Notes under the pieces: model-generated
Told to the model about the DNA's origin: nothing
Database searches by the model: none
Seen by the model: only the letters and a program-made list of their open reading frames with translations
Translations under genes and position numbers: made by a program
In this document: positions 26,241 to 34,750 of the stretch, in pieces
Numbering within the stretch: position 1 is the first letter of the stretch
Layout of the letters: the number at the start of each line of letters is the position of its first letter
DNA from: Methylobacter sp.
GTDB taxonomy: Bacteria; Pseudomonadota; Gammaproteobacteria; Methylococcales; Methylomonadaceae
DNA length: 40,772 nt
Reading direction: 5' to 3'
NCBI GenBank assembly: GCA_030679035.1
Contig: JAUXTH010000194.1
Span: 1 to 40,772 of the forward strand

Positions 26241-27160
26241 GTAAGGTCGGTCTTATCGTCCCCACTTTAAACGCCGGCAGGCTTTGGGAATCCTGGCTCA
26301 AAGCCTTCGAACAGCAGACCCGGAAACCTGATTGTCTTTTGCTGATCGACTCTTCGTCCAGCGACGAAACCGTTGCCATGGCGCGCGCCCACGGCTTTGA
26401 TGCGCAAGTGATTCCCAAGTCGGAATTTAATCACGGCGGCACTCGCCAGTTCGGCGTGAATAGGCTGGCGGAGGTGGATATCATAGTCTTCCTGACTCAG
26501 GATGCGTTATTGGCCAGTCCCGATGCCATCGAACGGCTGTTAGCGTCATTCGCAGATCAGCGGGTCGGTGCGATTTACGGCCGCCAGCTTCCGCATCGGA
26601 ACGCCGGACCGATTGCCACCCACGCCCGTCTGTTCAATTATCCGGACGAAAGCCAGTTACGCGGCCTGGCAGATAGAGCGCGCTATGGCATCAAAACGGT
26701 GTTTATATCCAATTCTTTTGCCGCCTATCGGCGAAATGCACTGATGCAGGTAGGCGGCTTCCCGGTCGATACCATCATGAACGAAGACACCTATGTGGCC
26801 GGAAAGATGCTGGTATCCGGCTGGAAAATCGCTTATTGCGCCGAGGCCCAAGTGTTCCATTCTCATGACTACGGTTTTCTGGACGAATTTAAGCGCTACT
26901 TCGATATCGGTGTTTTCCACACCCATACTGCGTGGCTGCAACAGACATTTGGCGGAGCGTCCGGCGAAGGCTTGCGCTTTGTGATCTCGGAAATGCGCTA
27001 TCTGATCAAACATGCCCCCTGGCTGATTCCCTCCGCAGCGTTGCGGACAGGGTTGAAATGGTTCGGATTCAAGCTGGGCGCATTACATAAGGGCTTGCCG
27101 CCAGCAATTCGCAGAGGCTTTAGCCTGCATAAAACGTACTGGCTTAACGCCATGTCATAA
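26237..27160 (+). CDS. Family 2 glycosyltransferase, rhamnosyltransferase-like
   Basis: The GT-A core is VGLIVPTLNAGRLWESWLKAFEQQT and LLIDSSSSDETVAMARAHGF, with FLTQDALLASPDAIERLL in place of a classical DxD. The stretch VGAIYGRQLPHRNAGPIATHARLFNYP and the acidic site FPVDTIMNEDTYVAGKML match what I know of GT2 proteins commonly annotated as rhamnosyltransferases. The fossils of rmlD and rmlA at 29216-29640 make a former or current rhamnose donor plausible. Overlaps the previous gene by four bases. Confidence 0.86.
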   Translation: MSKVGLIVPTLNAGRLWESWLKAFEQQTRKPDCLLLIDSSSSDETVAMARAHGFDAQVIPKSEFNHGGTRQFGVNRLAEVDIIVFLTQDALLASPDAIERLLASFADQRVGAIYGRQLPHRNAGPIATHARLFNYPDESQLRGLADRARYGIKTVFISNSFAAYRRNALMQVGGFPVDTIMNEDTYVAGKMLVSGWKIAYCAEAQVFHSHDYGFLDEFKRYFDIGVFHTHTAWLQQTFGGASGEGLRFVISEMRYLIKHAPWLIPSAALRTGLKWFGFKLGALHKGLPPAIRRGFSLHKTYWLNAMS

Positions 27161-27229
27161 ACCTCTTCGGCAGAACCGTTCGAAGTAATTTGTAGTTTTT
27201 TAGTAATAACATTGAAAAAGGAAAGCAAT

Positions 27230-27487
27230 ATGAAAAAAGTAATAAAGGTATCAGTAATCGTTCTGGCTGTAAGTCTGGGGGCCGGTTGTGCAACTAATGA
27301 AGATGTTGAAAAATTACAGTCTCAAGTTAATGGCGTGGATGCTTCCGTTAAACAAGCATCAGCCGACGCAGCCAGCGCACAAGCTAAAGCCGCAGCAGCA
27401 GAAGCTTCTGCCAATAGAGCAACTGAATTATCTCAAGAAGCCAACAGCAAGTTGGATAGGAATTTCAAAAGATCAATGAGGAAGTAA
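27230..27487 (+). CDS. Lpp/OprI-like alanine-zipper lipoprotein
   Basis: ATG 27230, preceded by AAAGGAAAGC, is the probable start; the frame opens at 27212. The signal ends in lipobox LGAGC. The mature part is a short heptad-repeat coiled coil (EDVEKLQSQVNGVDASVKQ) followed by an alanine-rich zipper and a basic C-terminus ending RSMRK. This resembles small outer-membrane lipoproteins such as Lpp and OprI. The C-terminal Lys could be the peptidoglycan-linkage residue as in Lpp, which is an inference. Its presence directly after the glycosyltransferases suggests an envelope role in the same region, not necessarily in polymer synthesis. Confidence 0.82.
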   Translation: MKKVIKVSVIVLAVSLGAGCATNEDVEKLQSQVNGVDASVKQASADAASAQAKAAAAEASANRATELSQEANSKLDRNFKRSMRK

Positions 27488-27497
27488 ATAAGCTTGG

Positions 27498-27543
27498 CAA
27501 GAACGGCTTTAGTCGCCGATGAGTATGGCTAAAGCCGTTCTTG
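27498..27543 (+). terminator. Perfect 15-base stem hairpin after the lipoprotein
   Basis: The arms CAAGAACGGCTTTAG (27498-27512) and CTAAAGCCGTTCTTG (27529-27543) are exact reverse complements around a 16-base loop. It lies 10 bases after the stop of the alanine-zipper lipoprotein. There is no U-run, so it may protect the 3' end of the transcript instead of ending transcription. Confidence 0.6.
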
Positions 27544-27643
27544 AACGGGCATATAGCTTGAATATAAAAACAGGGTATTACTTATTATGGTCTGGACAGG
27601 CGGATAGTTGAGTCTTTCAGGCAAGTTTAAAAGCGAGGAATAA

Positions 27644-28744
27644 ATGAAAGTATTGGTGGTTGGCGGAGCCGGCTATATTGGCTCGCACATGGTGAAGATG
27701 CTCCTCGCCGAAGGGCATGAGGTTATGACCTTCGACAATCTTTCCAGCGGGCATCGTGACGCTGTGCTGGGGGGTGAGTTTTTCTTGGGTGATTTGGCAG
27801 ATCAGGCGGAGCTGGATGCGGCTTTCGTAAAGCACCGGCCGGATGCTGTCATGCATTTTGCCTCGTTTATTCAGGTCGGTGAGTCGGTGCGCCGTCCAGA
27901 CATGTATTATCGCAACAACTTATCGAACACACTTAATTTGCTGGATGCCATGGTGGCTCATGATGTGAAACATTTTATTTTCTCATCGACCGCGGCGGTG
28001 TTTGGCGAGCCGGACTATGTACCCATCGACGAAGCGCATCCGAACCGGCCGGTCAATCCTTACGGCCGTTCGAAGTGGATGGTGGAGCAAATCCTTGCCG
28101 ATTATGAGCATGCGTTCGGATTGAAATCCGTTTGCCTGCGCTATTTCAATGCGGCCGGCGCTGATCCGGATGGTCTGCTGGGCGAGCGCCATGATCCCGA
28201 AACGCACCTGATCCCGTTGATCCTGCAGGCAGCATCAGGCCGCAGGCCTGAGATTCAGGTGTTTGGCCGCGATTACGATACGCCTGATGGTACCTGTATT
28301 CGCGATTACATCCATATCGCTGACCTTTGTTCTGCGCATTTACTTGCACTGAAGCACCTGGTAGGCGGTGGTGCCAGCGAGCGCTTTAACCTCGGCAATG
28401 GCTCAGGATTTTCTGTGCAACAGGTAATCGATACCGTGGAAAAAGTGACCGGCAGTAAGGTGACAGTCGTGGATGGTCCGCGCCGTGCCGGCGATCCGGC
28501 TCGTTTGGTTGCTGATTCAACCCGTGCTCGTGCTCAACTGGGATGGAAACCGATGTTTGCCGATCTGGAAGCGATCGTTGCGCATGCATGGACTTGGGAA
28601 CGTAAGTTTAGTGGGGACTGTTTATTTCGGAGCGTCAATTCGCAACATAAGAGACCTACAAAATATGATGAAAGCTGGAATGTGACCAATCAACTAAAAG
28701 GAGTGATCATAGCCGCAAGACAGGATACCGGTGTGAGGTTGTAG
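27644..28744 (+). CDS. galE: UDP-glucose 4-epimerase
   Basis: This extended SDR enzyme interconverts UDP-glucose and UDP-galactose and would supply UDP-galactose to the glycosyltransferases. The NAD-binding motif GGAGYIGSH is at residues 7-15. The catalytic set is Ser/Thr in SSTAAVFG (114-121), Tyr140 and Lys144 (NPYGRSK). CLRYFNAAGAD and RAGDPARLVADS follow as in GalE. GAGGAATAA precedes the start. The recognisable enzyme ends near HAWTWERKF, and about 45 extra residues run on to the stop. That tail does not look like GalE and may be translated former intergenic DNA after loss of the original stop. Confidence 0.94.
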   Translation: MKVLVVGGAGYIGSHMVKMLLAEGHEVMTFDNLSSGHRDAVLGGEFFLGDLADQAELDAAFVKHRPDAVMHFASFIQVGESVRRPDMYYRNNLSNTLNLLDAMVAHDVKHFIFSSTAAVFGEPDYVPIDEAHPNRPVNPYGRSKWMVEQILADYEHAFGLKSVCLRYFNAAGADPDGLLGERHDPETHLIPLILQAASGRRPEIQVFGRDYDTPDGTCIRDYIHIADLCSAHLLALKHLVGGGASERFNLGNGSGFSVQQVIDTVEKVTGSKVTVVDGPRRAGDPARLVADSTRARAQLGWKPMFADLEAIVAHAWTWERKFSGDCLFRSVNSQHKRPTKYDESWNVTNQLKGVIIAARQDTGVRL

Positions 28745-28847
28745 ATCAGCGTTTTGTCCAATCCGATGATTCTTATTCGGTCATGACGTATCTGATTGGG
28801 CATCTTAAGATTGTGGGTACAGGGTGCTATTAATTGAGGAAATAAGC

Positions 28848-29219
28848 GTGTTTTTTAAGTGGTTGTTATTGATTTATCTTATTATTTTAGGATTTTTAAG
28901 TTTAAATCCTTGGCTGCTCCCTGATTCTAAACTGGCAATGGGCTTTATTGCCTGGGATTTGCTCGATCATGCAGCCGCTTATGGCTTGTTGTCGGTTTTG
29001 ATGACGATTGCTTTCAGGCAGCAGTGCCGACCATTGATGATGACAAGCATCGTGATTCTGACCTCAAGCCTGATCGGCGTTTTGTTCGAATATGGTCAAT
29101 ATTGGTTTACATCAACGCGGCAGTTTTCATTTTACGATGCTGTCGCTAACGTTCTTGGTGCTGTCTTGGGTATGGCTGTGCTTTGGTTTTTTTTGCTTTA
29201 CCGTAAGCGCTGGACATAA
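28848..29219 (+). CDS. VanZ-like membrane protein
   Basis: I start at GTG 28848 because GAGGAAATAAGC lies immediately upstream; the frame is open to 28824. The product is about 123 residues with four hydrophobic segments. It shows the VanZ-family plan: Asp and His in the second segment (WDLLDHAAAYGLL), and FEYGQYWFTSTRQFSFYDAVANVLGAVLGM later. VanZ-like proteins are often found at the ends of polysaccharide loci, where their role is unknown. The last codons run into the rmlD remnant. Confidence 0.85.
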   Translation: MFFKWLLLIYLIILGFLSLNPWLLPDSKLAMGFIAWDLLDHAAAYGLLSVLMTIAFRQQCRPLMMTSIVILTSSLIGVLFEYGQYWFTSTRQFSFYDAVANVLGAVLGMAVLWFFLLYRKRWT

Positions 29220-29534
29220 CGGCGCAGGTGGTGGGGCGGGCGCAGCGCGAGGGTTTGCAGGGCTTCCCGTTCGGTCTCTACCACCTCGTGGCGGGGGGGC
29301 GAAACGACTTGGTACGACTATGCTCGCTTCGTCATTAATCAGGCCGTCGCAGTCGGCAAGATCATGAAAGTGGCCCCGAACAACATACATCCCATTACCA
29401 CCGACGACTACCCATTACCCGCCAAGCGCCCGGCCAATTCGCGGCTTGATACCAGCCTGATACGCAACACTTTCAATCTCGAACTGCCGGACTGGCAGCA
29501 TGGGGTTAATCACGTTCTCCAACCAATCCTATGA
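29216..29534 (+). pseudogene. rmlD: rmlD remnant (dTDP-4-dehydrorhamnose reductase, C-terminal third)
   Basis: Translation gives ITAQVVGRAQREGLQGFPFG then LYHLVAGG in one frame. After a run of seven G near 29293-29299 the match continues one base off, as ETTWYDYARFVINQAVAV, then HPITTDDYPLPAKRPANSRL, then ELPDWQHGVNHVLQPIL and a stop at 29532-29534. These are the conserved C-terminal motifs of RmlD. The first two-thirds of the gene are missing and one base is in excess in the G run, so the gene is dead. It overlaps the stop of the VanZ-like gene. Confidence 0.88.
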
Positions 29535-29538
29535 CATT

Positions 29539-29640
29539 ATGACTACACGTAAAGAGGAGGGTTCTGGCACCAGATGTATCCAACAACACAGGCAGTTTCG
29601 AAGCCGCTCCTGCCGGTATATGACAACTCCATGGCTGCCT
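29539..29640 (+). pseudogene. rmlA: rmlA remnant (glucose-1-phosphate thymidylyltransferase N-terminus)
   Basis: Starting at ATG 29539 the frame reads MTTRK. A short deletion removes the GIILA part of the nucleotide-binding loop, then GGSGTR follows. After a one-base loss the match resumes as MYPTTQAVSKPLLPVYD near 29574-29626. This is the highly conserved first 30 residues of RmlA. The remainder of the gene is absent. It begins 4 bases after the rmlD stop, so the two were once adjacent genes of a dTDP-rhamnose operon. Confidence 0.8.
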
Positions 29641-29919
29641 CATGTTTTCCATGTACACACTCCGACTATTAACATTTATATAGCGTTGTTTACAGCCCTG
29701 TTTTATACTCAATTCCAGAGGTAAACGCGCTTTGGACGTAAGGTGGCAATACTGAGCATCAAGCCGTTGCCTGCTTATATTTTAATTACCCTCAACCAAT
29801 TGTCCTGCACCACTTCATTCAGCAGCCCATACACCAAATTTTCATTGGTTTAATATAGACGCTGTTTTACGCTCGAAACCGCTGGCTCAATATCCAACTA
29901 ATCCAAATGGCACAACCCC
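29641..29919. other. Intergenic stretch upstream of the phosphorylase gene
   Basis: No gene was seen. It follows the rmlA fossil and is AT-rich with no recognisable repeat. A promoter for the phosphorylase gene presumably lies here but could not be assigned by eye. Confidence 0.3.
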
Positions 29920-32900
29920 ATGAACCAGACCCACTATGCCTTAGACGGCGATAATCGCTTCGTCATTGAACAGTACAACGACCTTGCCCCTTTCGCCAGT
30001 TTTTTGCCCGGTATCGCCGGTAGCCTAGGTCGCCCGGCCTGGGCATTTTATGTTAACCGAGGGCAGGCCGTAGCCAGTTTTGGGGTGCGCAATAAAGACG
30101 GGGCCTTTTTGGAGTTTTTTCCTGCCGACAAGGCTTATCAACTGACATCGTCCCGAGGTTTTAGGACTTTCCTCAAGATTGCGGATGGCGATCAAATCCT
30201 GACCCACGAGCCTTTCCAGCGCGGGGCGGGGCCGGAGGTCAAACAACGCCTTTACGTCACGCCCCATGAGGTCGGCGTGGAAGAGATCAATCCGCACTTG
30301 GGATTTTGCATTCGGGCCGATATGTTCACCTTGCCCGAAGCGCCAGTGGCCGGTTTGCTGCGGCGGGTCGAGATCATCAATACGTCCGGGCAGGCCAGAA
30401 AGATAGAGATCGTCGACGGTTTGCCGCAAGTGCTTCCCTTTGGCATGAATCAATGGATACTCAAGTTCATGAGCCGAACCTCGGAAGCCTTCATGCGGGT
30501 CGAGGGTGTGGAGGAAAATTTGCCTTTTTATCGGCTGAAAGTATGGCCTACCGACTCCCCGCAAGTGGAGCCGGTGATAGCCTGCAATTTCTTCGCCGGT
30601 TTTTTGAGCGGCGGACGCACCCGCGTGGTCGTGGACGCGGAAAGGATTTTCGGTTTGGCCGGGGATTTTTCCAGGCCGGAACGGTTTTTTTGCAGTGAGA
30701 GTATGGATTTCGCTAATCAGGTGGCTGGCAATCAAACGCCATCGGCTTTCCAGGCGTTGACCGTCGAACTCCAGCCGGGACAAAGCCAGGTCTTTTACGG
30801 CTTTTACGGCCATGCAGAATCGCAGCAAGTGTTTGAGCAATTCATAGAGGAGGCAGACAAAAAAGATTATTTCGAGATCAAACGGGAAGTAAACCGCCGC
30901 TTGATCGAAGGCATCACCCAACGAATCTTTACCGCGACGGCCAAGCCGCTGTTCGATGCCCATGCCCGGCAGTGTTATCTGGACAACGGTTTGCGCGGCG
31001 GTTTTCCCAGGGAAGTGCCGGGAGGTGCGCAACTGTATTTGTTCGGCCGCAAGCACGGCGATCTGGAAAGGGATTACAACGACTTTTTGTTGCAGGACAC
31101 GCCGTTTTCCGAAGGCAACGGCGACTTCCGCGACGTGCTGCAAAACCGCCGGATGGACTTGTTCTTCGATCCTACGCTGGATGCCAAAAACATCCGCTAT
31201 TTCTTCAACCTGATTCAGACGGACGGCTGCAATCCCTGCTCTTTGCGGAACTCACGTTTTACTGTTGACTTAATTAGCATAAAGCCCTCTCCAGAGGGAG
31301 AGGGTTGGGTGAGGGGAAGTTCAAATATGGAAGAGAGTTTATTTAATCCCCCTCATCCCAGCCTTCTCCCTCAGGGAGAAGGAGCACCCGCTCTTAAATC
31401 AACAGTATTACCCCAAAACCTTGCGCATCATTTCGCCCGGTTTGCAGGCCTCGAACAACTGCTGTCCCGCGAGTTTAAATACGCGGAACTATGGCAGGTG
31501 CTTCAAGGCGCGGAAAACCCGGAGCCGATCATCAAGGAAATTCTGGCACAAGCACAGGAAGTGGAGGATGCCGAATTCGACCGGGGCTATTGGTCGGATC
31601 ACTGGACTTATCTGGTGGATTTGCTGATCAGCTACCAAGCAATTTTCCCGGATCGATTGCCCGGCTTGTTCAAGGAGAAGACCTACACCTTCTTCGATTC
31701 CACCCATTTTGTCGTCCCGCGCGCCCAAAAATACGTGGTGACGCCCAACGGCGTTCGCCAATACGGCGCGGTGCAGGGCAGCCCTGAGAAAGAATCCCTG
31801 ATCAACTCCCGTAGCCGGCGACGCCACCAAGTCCGCGCGCAAGGCGGTCACGGCGAGATCGTTTACACCACGCTGCTCGGAAAAATCCTGACCCTGGTAG
31901 CCAACAAGCTGGCCACACTGGACCCGTTCGGCGTAGGCATAGAAATGGAAGCCGACCGCCCAGGCTGGTGCGATGCGTTGAACGGCCTGCCCGGCATTTT
32001 CGGGTCTTCGGTCAATGAAACCATTGAGCTCAAGCGCCTGACGGACTTTACCTTGAAAATACTCGCCGATATCGATGGAACATTTTCCCTGCCGGCGGAA
32101 CTGGCGTACTTTATATCCGGATTGGAAGTATTGTTAAATCGCCCAAATCTGACGCCCGAATTATTCTGGCAGGAAAGCGGAGCCCAAAAGGAAGCCTATC
32201 GGAAAAAGGTGTTCATGGGCTTTGAAGGTGCCGAGCAAGCCCTCTCCGTTGCAGCGGTGCAAAACTTCCTGGCGACGGTTTCGGACTACCTGGATGCTGC
32301 GATCGACAAAGCCCGGACGCCGGAAGGCATCGTCACCTATTTTTCCTATGAGGCCGAGCAGTATCAGACAATCGCGGACGGCAAGGCGGCTGTAACCCGC
32401 TTCAAGCAAAAACCGATACCGCTGTTTCTGGAAGGTTTCGTCCATGCCCTGCGCATCGCCGAACCGGCGGAAGTCCGGCGGCTTTATGACGCCGCGCGCA
32501 ACTCCGAACTGTTCGACAAGAAGCTGGGCATGTACCGCGTCAATGAACCGCTCGGCGAAAATGCGCTGGAACTGGGACGGATCGGGGTTTTCAACTACGG
32601 CTGGCTGGAGAACGGCTCCATCTTCCTGCACATGCATTACAAGTTCGTGCTGGAAATGGTTCGGGCCGGGTTAATCGAGGAGTTTTACGGTCAAATCGAA
32701 CAGCTGCTGGTGGCTTTTCGCGATCCTGCGGAATATGGACGCAACCCGGTCGAAAACTCCAGCTTCCTGGTCAGCAGTGGTTTCGCCGTCGATCCACGGC
32801 AACACGGACGGGGCTGCGTAGCCCGTCTTTCCGGTTCCACGGTAGAGTTTTTGCACCTTTGGACGCATCTTTTCTTGGGGGCGACGCCCTTTGTGTTCGA

Positions 32901-33228
32901 GGAAGGCAAGTTGCTGTTCAGGCCCGCGCCGGTGTTGTCGAAGACGTTTTTCTCAACGAACGAGCAATGCGTTAATCCGTTCGGTTTTGAAGAAACATTG
33001 CCGGTGGGCAGTGCGGCCTGCGCTTTATTGGGAACAACTTTGCTGGTCTATATTAACCCCGAGCGCCAAGACACCTTCGGCGACGCCGCCATAATGCCCT
33101 GCCGCTATCTGTTACATGGACGGGACGGCAGCATGCAGACTGTGGAAGGTTTGTATTTGGAGGGGCAAGTTGCGGAGGAGTTGCGGTTTGGGCTGTTTCG
33201 GCGGGTGGATGTGCTGCTTGCGCGATGA
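29920..33228 (+). CDS. Cellobiose-phosphorylase-like protein (clan GH-Q type), with repeat insertion
   Basis: This is a 1102-residue cytoplasmic protein without a signal peptide. The N-terminal beta-sandwich half and an (alpha/alpha)-type catalytic half fit phosphorylases that split beta-glucosides with phosphate. Recognisable blocks are DNGLRGGFPREV, FGRKHGDLERDYNDFLL, GNGDFRDVLQNRRMDLFF, YWSDHWTYLVD, WCDALNGLPG, NYGWLENGSIFLHMHYKF and GGTTF-like C-terminal motifs. GH94, GH149 and GH161 are all possible. Residues about 447-497 are encoded by an inserted inverted-repeat element, so the region just after NPCSLRNSR departs from the family. A decayed copy of the last 130 or so codons lies at 36708-37132. 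Likely works with the GH30 enzyme at 39171-40544. Confidence 0.75.
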   Translation: MNQTHYALDGDNRFVIEQYNDLAPFASFLPGIAGSLGRPAWAFYVNRGQAVASFGVRNKDGAFLEFFPADKAYQLTSSRGFRTFLKIADGDQILTHEPFQRGAGPEVKQRLYVTPHEVGVEEINPHLGFCIRADMFTLPEAPVAGLLRRVEIINTSGQARKIEIVDGLPQVLPFGMNQWILKFMSRTSEAFMRVEGVEENLPFYRLKVWPTDSPQVEPVIACNFFAGFLSGGRTRVVVDAERIFGLAGDFSRPERFFCSESMDFANQVAGNQTPSAFQALTVELQPGQSQVFYGFYGHAESQQVFEQFIEEADKKDYFEIKREVNRRLIEGITQRIFTATAKPLFDAHARQCYLDNGLRGGFPREVPGGAQLYLFGRKHGDLERDYNDFLLQDTPFSEGNGDFRDVLQNRRMDLFFDPTLDAKNIRYFFNLIQTDGCNPCSLRNSRFTVDLISIKPSPEGEGWVRGSSNMEESLFNPPHPSLLPQGEGAPALKSTVLPQNLAHHFARFAGLEQLLSREFKYAELWQVLQGAENPEPIIKEILAQAQEVEDAEFDRGYWSDHWTYLVDLLISYQAIFPDRLPGLFKEKTYTFFDSTHFVVPRAQKYVVTPNGVRQYGAVQGSPEKESLINSRSRRRHQVRAQGGHGEIVYTTLLGKILTLVANKLATLDPFGVGIEMEADRPGWCDALNGLPGIFGSSVNETIELKRLTDFTLKILADIDGTFSLPAELAYFISGLEVLLNRPNLTPELFWQESGAQKEAYRKKVFMGFEGAEQALSVAAVQNFLATVSDYLDAAIDKARTPEGIVTYFSYEAEQYQTIADGKAAVTRFKQKPIPLFLEGFVHALRIAEPAEVRRLYDAARNSELFDKKLGMYRVNEPLGENALELGRIGVFNYGWLENGSIFLHMHYKFVLEMVRAGLIEEFYGQIEQLLVAFRDPAEYGRNPVENSSFLVSSGFAVDPRQHGRGCVARLSGSTVEFLHLWTHLFLGATPFVFEEGKLLFRPAPVLSKTFFSTNEQCVNPFGFEETLPVGSAACALLGTTLLVYINPERQDTFGDAAIMPCRYLLHGRDGSMQTVEGLYLEGQVAEELRFGLFRRVDVLLAR
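31260..31407. repeat. MITE/REP-like element inserted in frame in the phosphorylase gene
   Basis: The 14-base ends TACTGTTGACTTAA (31260-31273) and TTAAATCAACAGTA (31394-31407) are inverted repeats with one mismatch. Inside lie two converging blocks, CCCTCTCC...GGGAGAGGG and CTTCTCCC...GGGAGAAGG, with GTTGGGTGAGGGG and CCCCTCATCCCAG. This motif family is common as a dispersed intergenic repeat in proteobacteria. The element is 148 bases. With a two-base TT duplication the insertion would total 150 bases, which keeps the frame. Confidence 0.7.
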
Positions 33229-33384
33229 ATCTTCTTTATAAGAACTTTAACTGAATGCTTGTTTATCACGATGCAAGGTAGTTTGAGGGGTAAGTATTTT
33301 TGCGTAGTCTAGTATTTAGGATTATTATCTTTTTGAGAGGTGTTATTAAAATTTAAATTAAAATCGAGATGGAGTGGCTAATTT

Positions 33385-34632
33385 TTGAATATCACAAGAG
33401 AGCATAATGAGATTAAAATTATAGGTGACTTCGATAATTTTCCTATACTCCTTTCTTATATTTATACCGCTGTTAATAAAGCTGAATTTTCTGAAATTAT
33501 ACTCAATTTTAGCGAGTGCAGCTCAGCTTTTCAGAATGCGATGCTTTCTATATGTGCGCAAATTTCAGCATATAGAAAGGCGGGGATATATTTCACATTT
33601 ATACCTCCTAAAGACGTCAAGCTATTAAATCTATTTAAAAATACAGGTTGGGCTTATTTCATTGACCCTAGAATGTTTGAACCCCCTATTTATAGAAGCT
33701 ATTCTTCAAGAATACCTGTAACACAATATCAAAGTCCAAAGGAACAATTAGACGCCGTTAATAAAATTGTCAACGTAATTCTTGGTGCAATTCCAGAAAT
33801 GCAACGTTCTGATTTTGCGGCATTTGAGTGGGCTATAAATGAAATAACGGATAATGTATTAGTACATTCTGAATCACCAGTTGGTGGATTTATTCAACTT
33901 TCTACATTTCAAAAAAATAAAAAACAAGTTCAATTTGTCGTTGCAGACGCTGGAATTGGTATTCCTAAAACTCTTAAACAGGGTCATCCTGAAATTGGGT
34001 CAGATACGGACGCCTTGGATAAAGCGATTAGGGAAGGAGTTACTAGAGATAAAACAGTTGGTCAAGGTAACGGATTATTTGGGAGCTATCAAATTTGTAG
34101 TAAATCTGGTGGTTATTTCGGTGTTCATTCTGGACACGCTTGTTTAGAGTTTTCTAATAGAAAAGGATTATCTATAGCCAATGAAAACATCCCTTATGAT
34201 GGAACACTTGTTATAGCAACAATAGATTTTTCAAATCCCAAGCTTCTTGAAGAAGCACTGAGCTTTGGTGGTAAAAAGCATATTCCAGTCGACTATGTTG
34301 AAACAAATTATGAGATGTCAGAAGACGGGTTGATTCATTTTATATTAAAAGTAGAATCAGATTCATTTGGAAGTCGTGTTGCTGGGAAGCCAGTGCGTAA
34401 CAAATTGGCCAATTTACTTAGAATGGGTGGAAGCCAAAAAATTATCATTGATTTAGCTGATATAGCCCTGATTTCTAGTAGTTTTGCTGATGAAGCATTT
34501 GGGAAATTATTTCTTGAAGTTGGAGCCGTATCATTTATGCAAAAATTTGAATTTATTAACGTAATGGATACGGTTAGACAGCTAATTGATAAGGCTATAA
34601 CTCAACGACTATCTGCTGGTGTTTCTGATTAA
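33385..34632 (+). CDS. STAS-GHKL ATPase-DUF4325 single-chain protein
   Basis: The start is a TTG at 33385 with GGAG about 10 bases upstream. Residues about 1-95 look like a STAS domain (EIILNFSECSSAFQNAMLSICAQI). Residues about 120-285 are a GHKL ATPase of the anti-sigma-kinase type with N-box EITDN (Asn157), G1 DAGIGIP (Asp188) and G2 GQGNGLFG (226-233). Residues about 325-400 match DUF4325, a STAS-like domain (SRVAGKPVRNKL; IIIDLADIALISSSFADEAF). STAS domains are the usual substrates of such kinases, so kinase and possible substrates sit in one chain. The gene is strongly AT-rich and clearly foreign to its neighbours. It is followed 118 bases later by a membrane protein. Confidence 0.82.
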   Translation: MNITREHNEIKIIGDFDNFPILLSYIYTAVNKAEFSEIILNFSECSSAFQNAMLSICAQISAYRKAGIYFTFIPPKDVKLLNLFKNTGWAYFIDPRMFEPPIYRSYSSRIPVTQYQSPKEQLDAVNKIVNVILGAIPEMQRSDFAAFEWAINEITDNVLVHSESPVGGFIQLSTFQKNKKQVQFVVADAGIGIPKTLKQGHPEIGSDTDALDKAIREGVTRDKTVGQGNGLFGSYQICSKSGGYFGVHSGHACLEFSNRKGLSIANENIPYDGTLVIATIDFSNPKLLEEALSFGGKKHIPVDYVETNYEMSEDGLIHFILKVESDSFGSRVAGKPVRNKLANLLRMGGSQKIIIDLADIALISSSFADEAFGKLFLEVGAVSFMQKFEFINVMDTVRQLIDKAITQRLSAGVSD

Positions 34633-34650
34633 TATATTAAAGCCCAGTAG

Positions 34651-34720
34651 GTCGGGCATGCTGTTTATGCCCGACATCAATTCGCACAAAACGTTGGGCA
34701 ACGAAAAGATGTTGCCCAAC
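34651..34720. repeat. Two hairpins after the ATPase gene, including family B copy 2
   Basis: The first hairpin has arms GTCGGGCAT (34651-34659) and ATGCCCGAC (34667-34675). The second has arms GTTGGGCAAC (34693-34702) and GTTGCCCAAC (34711-34720) followed by CTAC. They separate the ATPase gene from the membrane-protein gene and may partly terminate transcription. Confidence 0.6.
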
Positions 34721-34750
34721 CTACTTAAATTTACCGCTCAAGGAAATTTT

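Noticed and set aside
30025-31143. Long minus-strand open frame (372 codons) opposite the phosphorylase gene
   Set aside because: It lies fully opposite a gene with clear family motifs and shows no recognisable domain. GC-rich coding DNA often gives such shadows.
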